Positions 1-11,285 of a stretch of DNA of 64,000 nt are shown here, piece after piece. The notes under the pieces were generated by a model, which saw only the letters and a program-made list of their open reading frames with translations, did not search any database and was not told the DNA's origin. Source of the DNA: Sphagnum compactum (Eukaryota; Bryophyta; Sphagnopsida; Sphagnales); NCBI GenBank assembly GCA_965153455.1, contig OZ234494.1:20956001-21020000 (forward strand), written 5' to 3'. How positions within the stretch are numbered: the first letter of the stretch is position 1; every line of letters starts with the position of its first letter. Both the position numbers and the translations under genes were made by a program.

Positions 1-54
1 GGTGGATTTCCAAAACATGGCGCCAGGCTTACAAAGATTTCTTGGTATTTGCAG

Positions 55-492
55 GTGCCTGGGTATGAGCATGGGAATTTTGTTGGTCCAACCATCTTGG
101 CTGATGTGACACAAGAAATGGAATGCTACAAGCAGGAGATATTTGGTCCTGTGCTTCTGTGCATGCAGGCCAGCAGTCTTCAGGAGGCTATTCAGTTAGT
201 GAACAGCAACAAGTATGGAAATGGGACAGCAATATTCACTAGATCAGGGGCAGCTGCACGCACATTTCAACATGAGATTGATGCTGGTCAAGTTGGAATT
301 AACATTCCAATACCAGTTCCCCTGCCCTTCTTCTCTTTCACAGGATCCAGGGCGTCATTTGCTGGAGATCTGAACTTCTATGGGAAGGCTGGTGTGCACT
401 TCTTTACACAGATCAAGACAGTCACTTCACAGTGGAAGGACAAGGACCTTCAAGGTGTGGCTATGGCATTCCCCACTTCACAAAAGGTGTGA
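55..492 (+). CDS. ALDH6B2: Methylmalonate-semialdehyde dehydrogenase, last coding exon (partial gene)
   Basis: This is the C-terminal 145 residues of the CoA-dependent aldehyde dehydrogenase that converts malonate and methylmalonate semialdehydes to acetyl-CoA and propionyl-CoA in mitochondrial valine and pyrimidine catabolism. The exon follows an acceptor, ttgcag at 49-54, and opens in frame with VPGYEHGNF; it ends at TGA 490-492. Visible family landmarks are [21 protein letters not shown] (the conserved EIFGP block), [28 protein letters not shown] and [23 protein letters not shown], and the ending PTSQK is like that of plant homologues. The catalytic cysteine and the NAD-binding fold lie in upstream exons outside the window. 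The exon is intact, with no stop or frameshift. Recognition rests on family memory; a BLASTP search would confirm it. The gene continues to the left, and bases 1-54 are intron. Confidence 0.95.
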   Translation: MPGYEHGNFVGPTILADVTQEMECYKQEIFGPVLLCMQASSLQEAIQLVNSNKYGNGTAIFTRSGAAARTFQHEIDAGQVGINIPIPVPLPFFSFTGSRASFAGDLNFYGKAGVHFFTQIKTVTSQWKDKDLQGVAMAFPTSQKV

Positions 493-2400
493 CTGGTTAC
501 ATCTTGGGCTGTCCAATTTTACAACTTGGACTCCATCAAGTATTATTTTGCAGCTGGAGCAATTATGAGGTAATCCCCTCCACGGCAAGTTAAAGTTTCA
601 GGAGCAAAAAGAATTGTACATTAGAGATGGAGAAGGAATAGAAGTGTGGTCTGACTGCATTTGTTAGGTACAGGATAACATGGGTACAACTGCACTAGTT
701 ACCAAATGCCTGAAAGGCAGATCTATATCTGCAACACTTCCAGGAATTGAATTTGGAGGCACTGCATCCTAGCCACCTCATCCAGCTATGTGGGTGGTGA
801 TTACAGGGTAAACAGGCCTCTTGGTGACATAATACAATATGGTAGAGAGGATTGAAAAACAGATCACATATCAATCTCACTCGTTCATAGCATGACTGTC
901 AGCATCAGATTTGTAAGCTAGTGAGGTGCAAGGTATGGGGAGGATTGTAAGCAGAACCTCCCTTGTATGAGAAGCAAACAAATTTTATGTACAGTTATGT
1001 TGTTGTTGACATCTTCAATGCTCATTGCAGATGAGTTTGCTGCCACTAATGTCCAAAACCAGATCTCTGTAGATACTACTAATAAAGTGTGTAAGTGATC
1101 AGTTCCACAATCTGGTGTTCTCCATAGTTAGTTGTACAATTGATAGAAGCAAATTGAGTGAAAACTTCGTACCGTGAAGCAGCATCTTCAGTGAAAACTT
1201 TCTTCATTCCTTGCCTTCTGCCTCACTTTCACCCATCCAATTCAATATCAGAAACAATGAATCAACAAGTTCTGTGCAATGAAGCAAAAGATGTGAAACT
1301 AACTTTCAGTGGAGACATGATTTCTTTTCTGTGTTGCATTTGATACCAAATATCCAAAGCAGAGACTCCTGTGTGCCTTGGCAACAGCAATTCTGACTTC
1401 ACCCATGTTCCACAAAACTTTGCTTCTTTCCATAGCTTTGCAGTGGAAGTTCTTGAGACATTTTAACAACTGTCATTTGTACTCTGTAGGCACATACTCC
1501 GTATCTGGAAATTAGGTACCACCTTGTCCTCAGGTGTCAGCAATGGAAAACACATAGCCTGAGAACAGGAGCTTGCTGATCATGAACATAATGCAGGTCC
1601 TATTTTGGTTCTGCATTGGCATGTTTTAAGAGCTTACATCCAGAAGACACTTCCAAGAACTTGACCCATCTTCTGCATTGCAGGAAGAACAGAAGAATAA
1701 ATTACATATTTCAACTTAAGTTGACACAGGCTCTGGTTGGATTTCAGTCTAACTAGGTTGTCCCAAATGAAGGATAAAAGGGGAGGCCCTTTTGCACTTA
1801 AACTTCAAAATGATGTGCATGATTTCATAGATTGCACTCCAGCAGTTTTGTGCTACACATTCAGTACATGTGTCAGGAGAGACCTTTGTCACACCTTGTC
1901 TGCAAAAAATTGCATGAAATTTGCAGTTTGTAAACAAGTTCAGTCTAGATGTACACAGACATAATGTGTGAAGAACTGAAAAGTGTTTTCAAGGGACTAA
2001 AAGGCCTGAGTCATAATGTAGTTAGGTTGTAAAGGTGATCTAGCTCATGGAACGGCATCTAGCAAAAGGCAGCTTTCTTTTGCATCTCCAATCTGCCATT
2101 ACTAGCTGATGCTAGGTCATACTAGGATTCAATTCCAATACACTAACATTAAGTGGATTTTGAAGAGTCCAAATAACCATTTTCGTACTCTACAAAATGA
2201 AAATTCCACAAGTCAATGAATTGGAGGTATGTGTATTAGGGTAACATGGTCTTTTCAAATACTTAGCCACCTCATTGTTCTTTTGTGATTATCTGAAGCG
2301 TGAGCTCTCCACAAAGGTGCAAACTTTCCTGCAGAGTATGGATTGGATGCTTGGGCAATGTCTACAATTCATTGCACAAATTCAAGGGGAAGGATTGAGG
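493..2400 (+). other. 3' untranslated region and downstream spacer of the ALDH6B gene
   Basis: No coding sequence is recognisable. Canonical AATAAA hexamers occur at 1081-1086 and 1696-1701, and either could end the transcript; the first gives a 3' UTR of about 0.6 kb. A pyrimidine-containing stretch ending in attgcag at about 1024-1030 could be an acceptor of a 3'-UTR intron, but I cannot pair it with a donor with any confidence. Base composition here is less AT-rich than the spacer beyond 2.4 kb, as expected for transcribed DNA. Confidence 0.45.
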
Positions 2401-5400
2401 ATGTTGCTTAGGATTAATTGATTGCATAATAAATATACATCCAAATTCAAGAAGAAGAATGTTTCCAAGTGTGATGTGGACCAAGCATATTATTATTAAG
2501 AAGATTTGGACAAATACTAGTAAACTTATCCTTATAAAATGAATTCATCAATTCATCAATTCATCTACTTCTGCTTATTCAACACAACTACAAAATCAAA
2601 TACACAAAATATTCAGTCTTGTGGTTTCAACTTGTCTTCTTCTAGTGAGCATAATATAGAAGGATGCTATATCACACAACCCATGTCCGCATTGGGAATA
2701 AGAAAAGAGTTGGATCAAGTGGAAATGGAGAGATTGTAAGCAAGTGCCTCTCATAAAGCCCACATGTACAATTTATAGCATTTTTGGTAGTCCATTAAAC
2801 ATCAATACAGTTTGCAATAGTCTTTTAATATTTTAATCAACGTCTTAGTCCATAAATATACATCAAAGAGAAAAGAAATATTACAGTACATAATTCTCAT
2901 CAAGGATTTTAATGCATATTTTAATGATGTGGAAAGTAGAAATTTTGAACTAAAAGTGAAAATTGAATTTTATTTTTTTGATATGAACGAATGACTATTG
3001 TATGATGAGAAGGTTGTGAAGATCATGAAAACATTTCGGCTAGAGCAAATTTTGAACGCTACTGCATATGAAGCACAAAGCAATTTTGGTGGTAACTAAC
3101 CCAATGTTCCATCTAGCAGCTGCAACTTTGGTTAAAAGGTGACTTCTTCAAGCCTTTCATTGTTGTTGTTTGCACTCACCTAGAAAAGTCACATGGAAAA
3201 GTGTTGAAAAAATGGTTGCAAATCATCCAGACATCACTTTGGTAGTGTTAACTTCCAAAGAATTATATTGACACTTTGTCCATCATTTCTTCTTTCAGAG
3301 AAGCAAGATGTACATTTGGAAAAACAAAAATCACAAATTGTCATTGGGAACACGTTTGGTGTATTTTAAACTTGTAAATTACATTTTATATCCATATGTT
3401 CCTTCATATATATATATATATTTGTACTTCTGGTTTTTAATATAAATCAACAAAAGCTAATTTGCAAGCACAATGAAGAAAAACAAAATTCATTATAAAA
3501 GTACTTCTATAAATTAATCATTAACATTTATAAAAATGAACCATAATGATAACCAAAATATTTGGGAGCCCTCAAGGTGACTTTGGTTTAAAACTCCCTT
3601 CCATACCTAAACAACCTCAACAATATTTTTACATTGGTCATAAAATAGTCCAAATGGCCGCATACAATTGCAATGAAAAGTTTGATCAATTTCATATCAA
3701 TGAATGTAAACAAATTTTGAAGAAATTAACGTTTGTTTCACAATTTGAAATCGTTGTAAGCCCTCTTCAGGTTGGAAAAAAGATTCGTATTTTTCTTTGA
3801 ACATTGATAATATATTCACAATTTTCGATTGAACATCACTCTCTTTCACAATTTTTCCAAGCCACCAAAGACCTTTCTCATCCACTTAGGCAAACTAATA
3901 AATGACCATACATTCAGTCAAAGAATTATGAATTATTGCCGACACTTCCCTAAAATTATACAAAAAATAATTAACAACCAATATGGTTTATTGAACAAAC
4001 CTTAATCCATACCAATCTTTGGTGAACCACAACTTCATACATACCATTCTTTCAAATTGGGTAAAATTTCCATGGGTTTTTTATTGTTCCAAAACACCAC
4101 ATACAAGAAACATATTAAAATAACAAAAAATAAAATAAAAAATCTATTCCTTTGTAATTTAAATTATTGTATTGAATTATAATAATTTCTTTTATGGGTA
4201 TAAAATGATTCCTAAATCTAGCAATTTTCATTGAATGTTATTTTGAATAACTAAAACAAGATGATGAAGTTGCAAACCTATGCTTTAAATTATTCTATTT
4301 TTTCAACAATTTTTTCGAGCTTCCGAGAAGGAATGTGTAAACTACTTAACTCCTATGCCACATGTCTTCCTCAATTTCTCCTTTGATAAATTGCTAAAAA
4401 TAAACCAATAAATTTTAAAGAAATACTAGATCTCGATTGGCATTTTTTCAAAAATTGAAAAATAACAAACTTACACATCAGTTGACAGCACATTGCATAG
4501 GGTTGGGGGAAAATTATCCAATTTAATTGCATACTACTATGAAACATAAGTATTGAAAAATTAAGACCTTACATACCTTTGTTTTGTTGGATTCTATAAC
4601 ATTATCTTGCAATAGGCATTTATGTTGTTCTTTTAAATTAGAAACATTTTTTATCACATGTTTTTCCTTCTTTTGTTGCAAATATAGGTTCACTTGTTTG
4701 CAAATCAATGTGTTTTTTGGGATAAATCCACACATAAGTCATGTTTTAATTGTTGTCGAATACTTGTTATAGTAGTAATTATGAGTTTTGCTATTTCTAA
4801 CATCGAAAGGAGACATTTCATAATCTCCCCATTTGACACCATGTTTTCCAAATTAAACAACAACAATTTATTTATTCAATAAACCTTATTTCATCACCCC
4901 AAGTTCCTTCTTTTTTGGAAAATTGAATCTTTTGACACCTAATAATAAGAACATTATATATTTCGTATTAGATTGTTTACACACATTGTTGGATGTGATA
5001 AACCATTGATAAAGATAATGATGGGGTGGGGTGAAATTTCCCATTAAAACCTCAATTTGTAACATATTATCCCATAAACTACATTTTATAAATACCATAA
5101 TATTTAGGCCAGTTTAACACATGTCTTCCAAATAATTAATTAATTAATTTTGAAGATTCCATGATGAAAATAAAATATTCCCAAATAAGGTCAAAAAATC
5201 TCTAGTTTATTTCAAAAACTCCGCCTCCCCCTTCCAAAAAACAACTTTGGAACCAGTGCATATTAACAAATTCAAGGTTCATTTTACTATTAAAAAGCCC
5301 TCAATGAATAAGGGTCAACTAAGGTGATTACGTAATGCTTAACTTTATGGTGCAAGAATTATTGAATGCTGAATAAAAATTTCAAGGAAAAATAAATAAA

Positions 5401-8400
5401 ATCAAACTTAAAAAATTTAAGGAAATTGGAGCATAGTTTTGGTACTATTGCAAAGCCCTTGATGATATAGTTGCATGGAATTTTGTAATTTCTATATATA
5501 AGAGTGAAAAATAATAAATTCTGAATTTTTTTGGCACTTAATGAATCAATAAAAATAAAAATTTAAAACTTTTGATGAATATTGGATTTCCAACAAAGGT
5601 TTAAAAAGGTATGCCCTTTAGGAATATATAGATGTATATTATCATCCATATTTTGCAAGACAAAATTTTATTAATCCATGTAGCTTAGGGGTCAATTATT
5701 ATGGTGAAATATGCAACCACCACTTGAATGAACAAGTTCGAATATTTGAAAATATTCTTCATTTTCCTTCACAAAGTTTTTCAAATATATATGTAATATG
5801 TAATAATAATGATTATTCTACTAGTGTGACTACGCCAAGGGTTTTTAAGTCAATGAAAATCATGTTCATTTACATGCTATATCTGTTCTTCTTTCACTTT
5901 ACTTAATTGGAATAAACTTATTGTTATTGTACCATTTGCAAGACAAATTTGTATTAATTCATGTAGTGTAAGGGCAATTATTATGGTGAAGTATGCAACC
6001 ACCACTTGAATGAACAAATAAAGTTTTTGTGTCAAACCAAATCAAAAATTATTGACTTCACACACAATATTCAATTGCAAAGACATTCAACACCTAGATC
6101 CTAGAGATGACATAAAAACACAATTTTACTTTTAAACGCAAGTAACTTATTAATTATTTTTTAATTGTTTTTTTGTCACATATTCACAAGCAATAGGAAT
6201 AGGAAGGATGTCTTGATTTTGGCTTGCACCCAACAAACATATTTAGTTTTTAAAAAATCAAAATATTATCAGTCAAGTTGCATCCAAGCCGAAAGTGCAG
6301 AGTAGCCCACATAAATGGTACTTGTTGATATCGCCCACATCTTAAGGTATCCTTTGAGCACACTAGTTTGGAAATATGTGGATGCAATGCATCTACTTGA
6401 ACCAAATAAAACATAACACCTTACCTGAAATGTCCAAGAATGCCAACAACATTTTTCTAATGACTCAGCAACATTCACCATCATCATCATCTTATCCTCA
6501 TTGAAATACCTATGACTGTTGGCAAGTAGTAATGGGTGAAGCAAGCTTCTGCAACTAGAAGCACACAAAAATATTAGAACTTCTATTGAAATGAAGAGAC
6601 TATGAACAAAAGAATATTACATATCAATGATCAACATATTAATATCAAAAGGTACTATTAAGGTTTAAGTGAAGGGTGTAAATCAAGGATTGTTATTTTG
6701 TGAATGGCATGCTCGGATGGAGTAGGAGCAAAAATTTTAAAAACCCAAGCAAGAATGAATAATCTGTAACTACAAAGAGTAAGAAAGAAGATCAACAATA
6801 GTTGCATTTGATCTTCAAAAGTTGTATTCCTAATGGAGATAATTTGTCGGCTTTGATGTTTGATTGTTGTTGTTGGTGGCTTTGTAATGGTGAATGTTTT
6901 GGCACATGAAGACATTTAGAGACATTTATTAAGAAGAAGAATGTTTTAATGAAAAGGACAAGATCTAATGTAGCAATAAAAGCCTTTTTATGTGCGTCAT
7001 TTAAAGAAATAATATTCAATTTATGTTTTGTTTATATACACTAGAAGATTATATATTTTACACATACAAATCTACATAAATTATCTTTAGAAGAAATGAA
7101 ATTTCTTTCTCTTGTAAGCTTTAGAGTCATCTTCGTTAATATTTGTCTTGCATGTTGTTAAAGGAGAAGAATCCTACACCCATCATGGCACTGGAAATTC
7201 AAGTGTTGTAACTACTACTGTATCATCGCTAGCATGATGAGATGATACTACTATATGTCATATTTAGTTGCCTTGAACATCCCATAGTAATGGATGGCAA
7301 AAACATTGGGGTAACATCTTGTGCATATGGGATGACAATGAAAGTGGGAGGAAGTAATTATGCACACTAACCTTGGCAACAAGAGAGCTCATTGTATGTG
7401 TAAGAAGATTTGGGGGAACATTTGTTGGCTCTTCATCAACAATAGAGCTCTCATGGATCAAAGCTTCAAATCACATTCCTTTTTATTCTTGTTCCTTCAA
7501 TGCAACATGAGGTGTGTCTTCATTCTCTTGTGGCAACAATAGATTCAAAGCTTTGGGTCTTTGGTTTTGCACTTTTCTTATGGTTTGTTGATTCTTCAGA
7601 CCATATGAATGTGTGTTATTGTCATATGTGTAATCTTGCATGTTATAAATCAAATGTTGATGTTTTAAAATAAATTTGTAGGCATGATTTTCCTCAAACC
7701 TTAGTCAATAAAACTCATTTTGACAATGACACTAGACTATTGCACATTAAAAGAACATACAAATGCTTAAATAATGTAAAACCATGGATATTATTGGCCC
7801 ATATGTAATCATGATCTAAAATTTATAATAGTTCAAGTAAAGATAGAGAATCATTGATTTATTATATCGTAAACTACATGACAAAAACATCCATTTATAT
7901 TACACACATGTATTCCTTCTTACAAATTACAATTCAAAAAACAAAGACAATTGATAATAACATAAATCACGATTTGATAAAAAAAAATCATTGTTTACTA
8001 ATACAATGTTTAAATACAACTAGAAGCCAATAAAAAATATCAATCACAAAGCAGTTAGTTACTTGTTAAATTTATTAGATCACATCACTAATTATGATAT
8101 CACATATGTCCCATGGTATAGTTTATCAACATGGGTAAATGAATAGGAAAACAAAAAATGAACCAAAATAAAAAATAAAATCATAAATGAAAATTTTGAA
8201 ACATTTATAATGGAATTTTTTATAGAAAATTCAGAATATATAATGCACAATTTTTGAAACGATTATCAACAAAAACCTAATTTTTTTGAATATTTTTCTC
8301 ATATGAATTTTCTCGCAAAACATTTAAAATCAACAATATTCGTAACCATTGATTTCATCAAGATCGCCCTCAATACAAAACACACAATATATATGGATAT

Positions 8401-8689
8401 AAAATATCTAAAATACCAATATTTCAAATCTATACAATACCATTAGAAGAAAAAAATTCAAAAAACTCGAACAATTTTTATTATTTTTTCTTCGTGGCAA
8501 ACTTTGTTCAATATTAAAAATGATCTCTTTAGAATGTCGTGGGAAACAACATTATCACTTTTGAAATTTTCCAATTCTACGAAACAAATAATTAAAAAGT
8601 CAACATTTTACATGATTGTAAATAATCATAAGATGTAAACAGATTAAAAATGAGTTTCATATAATGAAAATGAAAAATCAATAACAAAT
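2401..8689. other. AT-rich intergenic spacer, no recognisable gene
   Basis: The longest open frames here are short (under 100 codons), lack recognised motifs, and mostly look like chance frames. The minus-strand frame at 6269-6568 (99 codons) has mixed, protein-like composition but I do not recognise it. Low-complexity items inside are an AT dinucleotide run at 3406-3421 and an AATT run at 5134-5149. The 83-bp duplicated segment is listed separately. Confidence 0.6.
5653..6017. repeat. Direct repeat pair, about 83 bp each, 283 bp apart
   Basis: The segment 5653-5735 (starting ttgcaagacaaaat and ending cacttgaatgaacaa) is repeated at 5936-6017 with a few substitutions and a small indel. Both copies contain the long shared core ggtgaa(a/g)tatgcaaccaccacttgaatgaacaa. 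The pair could be short terminal repeats of a small decayed element or a local duplication; nothing recognisable lies between them. Confidence 0.75.
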
Positions 8690-9261
8690 TTTCTTTATTT
8701 GGAACAAGTTGAAAACATGATACATGAAAAAATTGACAAAATTATGATACAATGTGATACCGAACAACAAGAATAAAAACTTGAACAACTAAAATAGAAT
8801 ACATATTGTGTAACACAAGTAGTAAAGAATATATAATTGAAATAACAAAAAGAATTAAGTCAATGGAAAATTAAAAAACATATAGAAAAAAATGAAATAG
8901 ATGACATGAATATGATAATTAATGAACCTCAAAATAATATAAAAGAATGGAGCCATATATTAAATAATTTACAAAATAAATACCTAATATGTTAACACCA
9001 AATATCGTGCATCTACATATAAACAAGAACCACACACCTATAAATCACAATCCACAACTTAAACTATGACATGTACCCACATTGAAATAAAATCAATCAT
9101 GAACAAGTATAGACAATATAAAAGTTATTTATCAAGACATTTATTCACCAACATCCATTAAGATATTAATAAATGAAAAATAAAAATAAATTAAATTAGA
9201 AGTTTATGCATTTGAAAAGTTCACACAAATGAATTCCATGAAACAAATACTACAACATGTA

Positions 9262-10921
9262 GGAGGTGTTGGAGAAATAAGAAAAACACACATCATCAAG
9301 GCAATCTAGCATTTCTTTATAAAAATGAATAATGAATAAAAAATTTGCATTGTAACATACAATGCAAATGTAGCATTGTTAGTGGGTGGAACAACCATAC
9401 ATTCATTATTGAGTTTGTCTATCAACAAACATGTCATTTTTAATATATCAAACTCAATAGTTGATATTTGGCCAACTATTGATTTGTAATTATGGATGAA
9501 ATTTCAATGGTTGGTTGCAACATGTTCATTATAATACGTTTGAAATTGTATAAACTGAAATCCAATATATTACCATTTGGTGGGATGAACATAATGTTCA
9601 TGGGTAGTTTTTTACAATTTCCACTTATAACTAATACACCATTGTATTCAACAAATATCGAACCAACGTTTGCATTCACGAAACAAACTCCAAAAAAATT
9701 ATTGGTAAAAAGTCTATGGGAAAATTGTATTTGTCCTAATAACATAATATTGATAGAACAAATGCGACAAAGTGAAGATTTTTTAATGCATCATTTCTAA
9801 AAAATCTTAGAATTCACAAATTTTTTGAATGATTTATTTTTAATTTATAAATAAATATATTTGGAGTTCCATGGAGGATGACAACCTTCATAGTTCCTTG
9901 AAATGAATTATGCAATGCCATCAACCATCACATGATAAAAATAAATTCAAAAACATCAAAACAAACATATTATACAATTTTAGCTATTGATACTTATTAA
10001 AAAATCTGATATGTAAATGCCATTTAATACATTATAAAGCAAAAAATGACAACAAATAAAACTCAAATTTTAGCACCATTCTTAAATATTTACAAAGGAA
10101 TGAAAGTCATAATCACTGAAAACACATATCCAAAAATAGGAATTCTTAATGGGACAATTGGTGATGTCCAAAGTATTTCACTCACAAAATCACATTGGAT
10201 TTAACTTGATAATTTAATGCACCCACCCATTAACGTTCCTATTGATTTTAATGAATTCATACAAAAACAGAAAATGTTACAAGACATAAACCTCAAAGGT
10301 CTACTTAAGAATGTCATATCAATAGCACCCATATTTAAAAATTTCCAATATCATCATTCCATACAAGGATCAAACACTTCCAAAACTTTTAATATTAGTT
10401 GTTGTCAATTATCACTTGTTCTAACTTTTTGTTTGACTAATTTTAAAGCTCAAGGACAAATATTTGAACATTTGGTGATAGACCTTCATCAATCACCTAA
10501 AAATCTGCAACTTAATATGCACAATATATATGTAACATTATCATGTTTACATTCTTTAAATGGGCTCGTGATTTTACAAAATATCACAATCCAATACATA
10601 CACAAGGCTAATTTCAAAAAAAGATCATTAGATATGACAATAATACCTGTTGTGATGTTAGACATTGAAAAAACCATTACTCCCAAATGCCTTAAGGACT
10701 GGAAACAAATGCAACATAAAGTGTGTAAAACTAAAAATGACAACAATATTGAAATAAATGACAATTTAAATGATGCCATGAATAATGATGATGTTATACA
10801 TTACTGGCATGAAAAATTTCAATTAACAAAAGAAGATGAAAACATATTTCTTAATCCAAATGGACGGTTGAATGACCAACATTTGGAACAACTATGTAAA
10901 TATTACATAAAGACAAATTAA
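9262..10921 (+). pseudogene. PIF1-family DNA helicase relic
   Basis: Helicase landmarks appear in the right order. There is a degenerate Walker A, GGVGEIRKT, at about 9262-9288; a motif Ia-like stretch, NVALLVGGTTIHSLLSL, at about 9363-9415 in the same frame; Walker B, DEISMVG, at about 9495-9515 in another frame; then FGGMNIMFMGSFLQFP, where the family normally has Asp after the Gly and this copy has Ser. The C-terminal part follows: GMKVIITENTYPKIGILNG near 10095-10150, after which comes the longest open stretch, 10217-10921 (234 codons), with FKAQGQIFEHLVIDL and YVTLSCLHSLNGLVIL. In the last motif Cys and His replace the arginines that the family uses in motif VI, so this copy should be inactive. 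At least two frame changes and several stops are present. Confidence 0.85.
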
Positions 10922-11285
10922 AACCTTTAAGATATGAACAACACACTTATGAAATCATGGGAACAACAAAAATAATTGTAAGAAAAACATTTAACATGTT
11001 TTCATCGACAATAATCATTGGATTTTAGTCAAAATAAACACTTTGCACTTGATTCACATTGTACAATATATGATTAAAAATATTATTAATAAAAAAAATT
11101 CCCAATGACATCATACAATTATTTTTTAAAAAAATTGTTAAACAATTATTATTCAAATATGCAAATGTCATGCAACAAATAGATAGTTCATCATGTGGTC
11201 TTTTTACAATAATGTATGCAATAGATATAGCATTTCGAATTGATCCAAAAAAATCAAAATATATCTCAATTATCACAAATGTGGC
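10850..11285 (+). pseudogene. Ulp1/C48-like cysteine protease domain relic, joined to the helicase
   Basis: The end of the helicase frame reads NPNGRLNDQHLEQLCKYYIK, which resembles the N-terminal start of Ulp1-type domains (family: W-L-N/D-D, then a helix). After a stop at 10921, other frames carry HVFIDNNHWILVKIN at about 11000-11044, containing the N-H-W signature of the catalytic histidine, and then FKYANVMQQIDSSSCGLFTI at about 11151-11210, containing S-C-G with the catalytic cysteine. The shift between these two frames falls near a run of adenines around 11090-11100. The catalytic aspartate after the histidine is not evident. Ulp1 family proteases remove SUMO or related tags. In this copy the domain is broken and presumed non-functional. 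Confidence 0.65.

Larger units (their letters stand above)
8690..11285 (+). mobile_element. Decayed element encoding PIF1/Helitron-type helicase plus Ulp1-like protease
   Basis: The interval carries, in order on one strand, an upstream coding-like linker (about 8690-8990), helicase motifs (9262-10660), and an Ulp1/C48-like peptidase domain (about 10850-11285). Reading frame changes and stops interrupt it several times, so it is a fossil. PIF1-type helicases of this kind are carried by Helitrons and related rolling-circle elements. I did not find a Rep (HUH) domain or convincing Helitron ends (5' TC, 3' hairpin plus CTRR), so the exact class and the borders are inferred. The surrounding DNA is AT-rich spacer. 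Confidence 0.75.
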
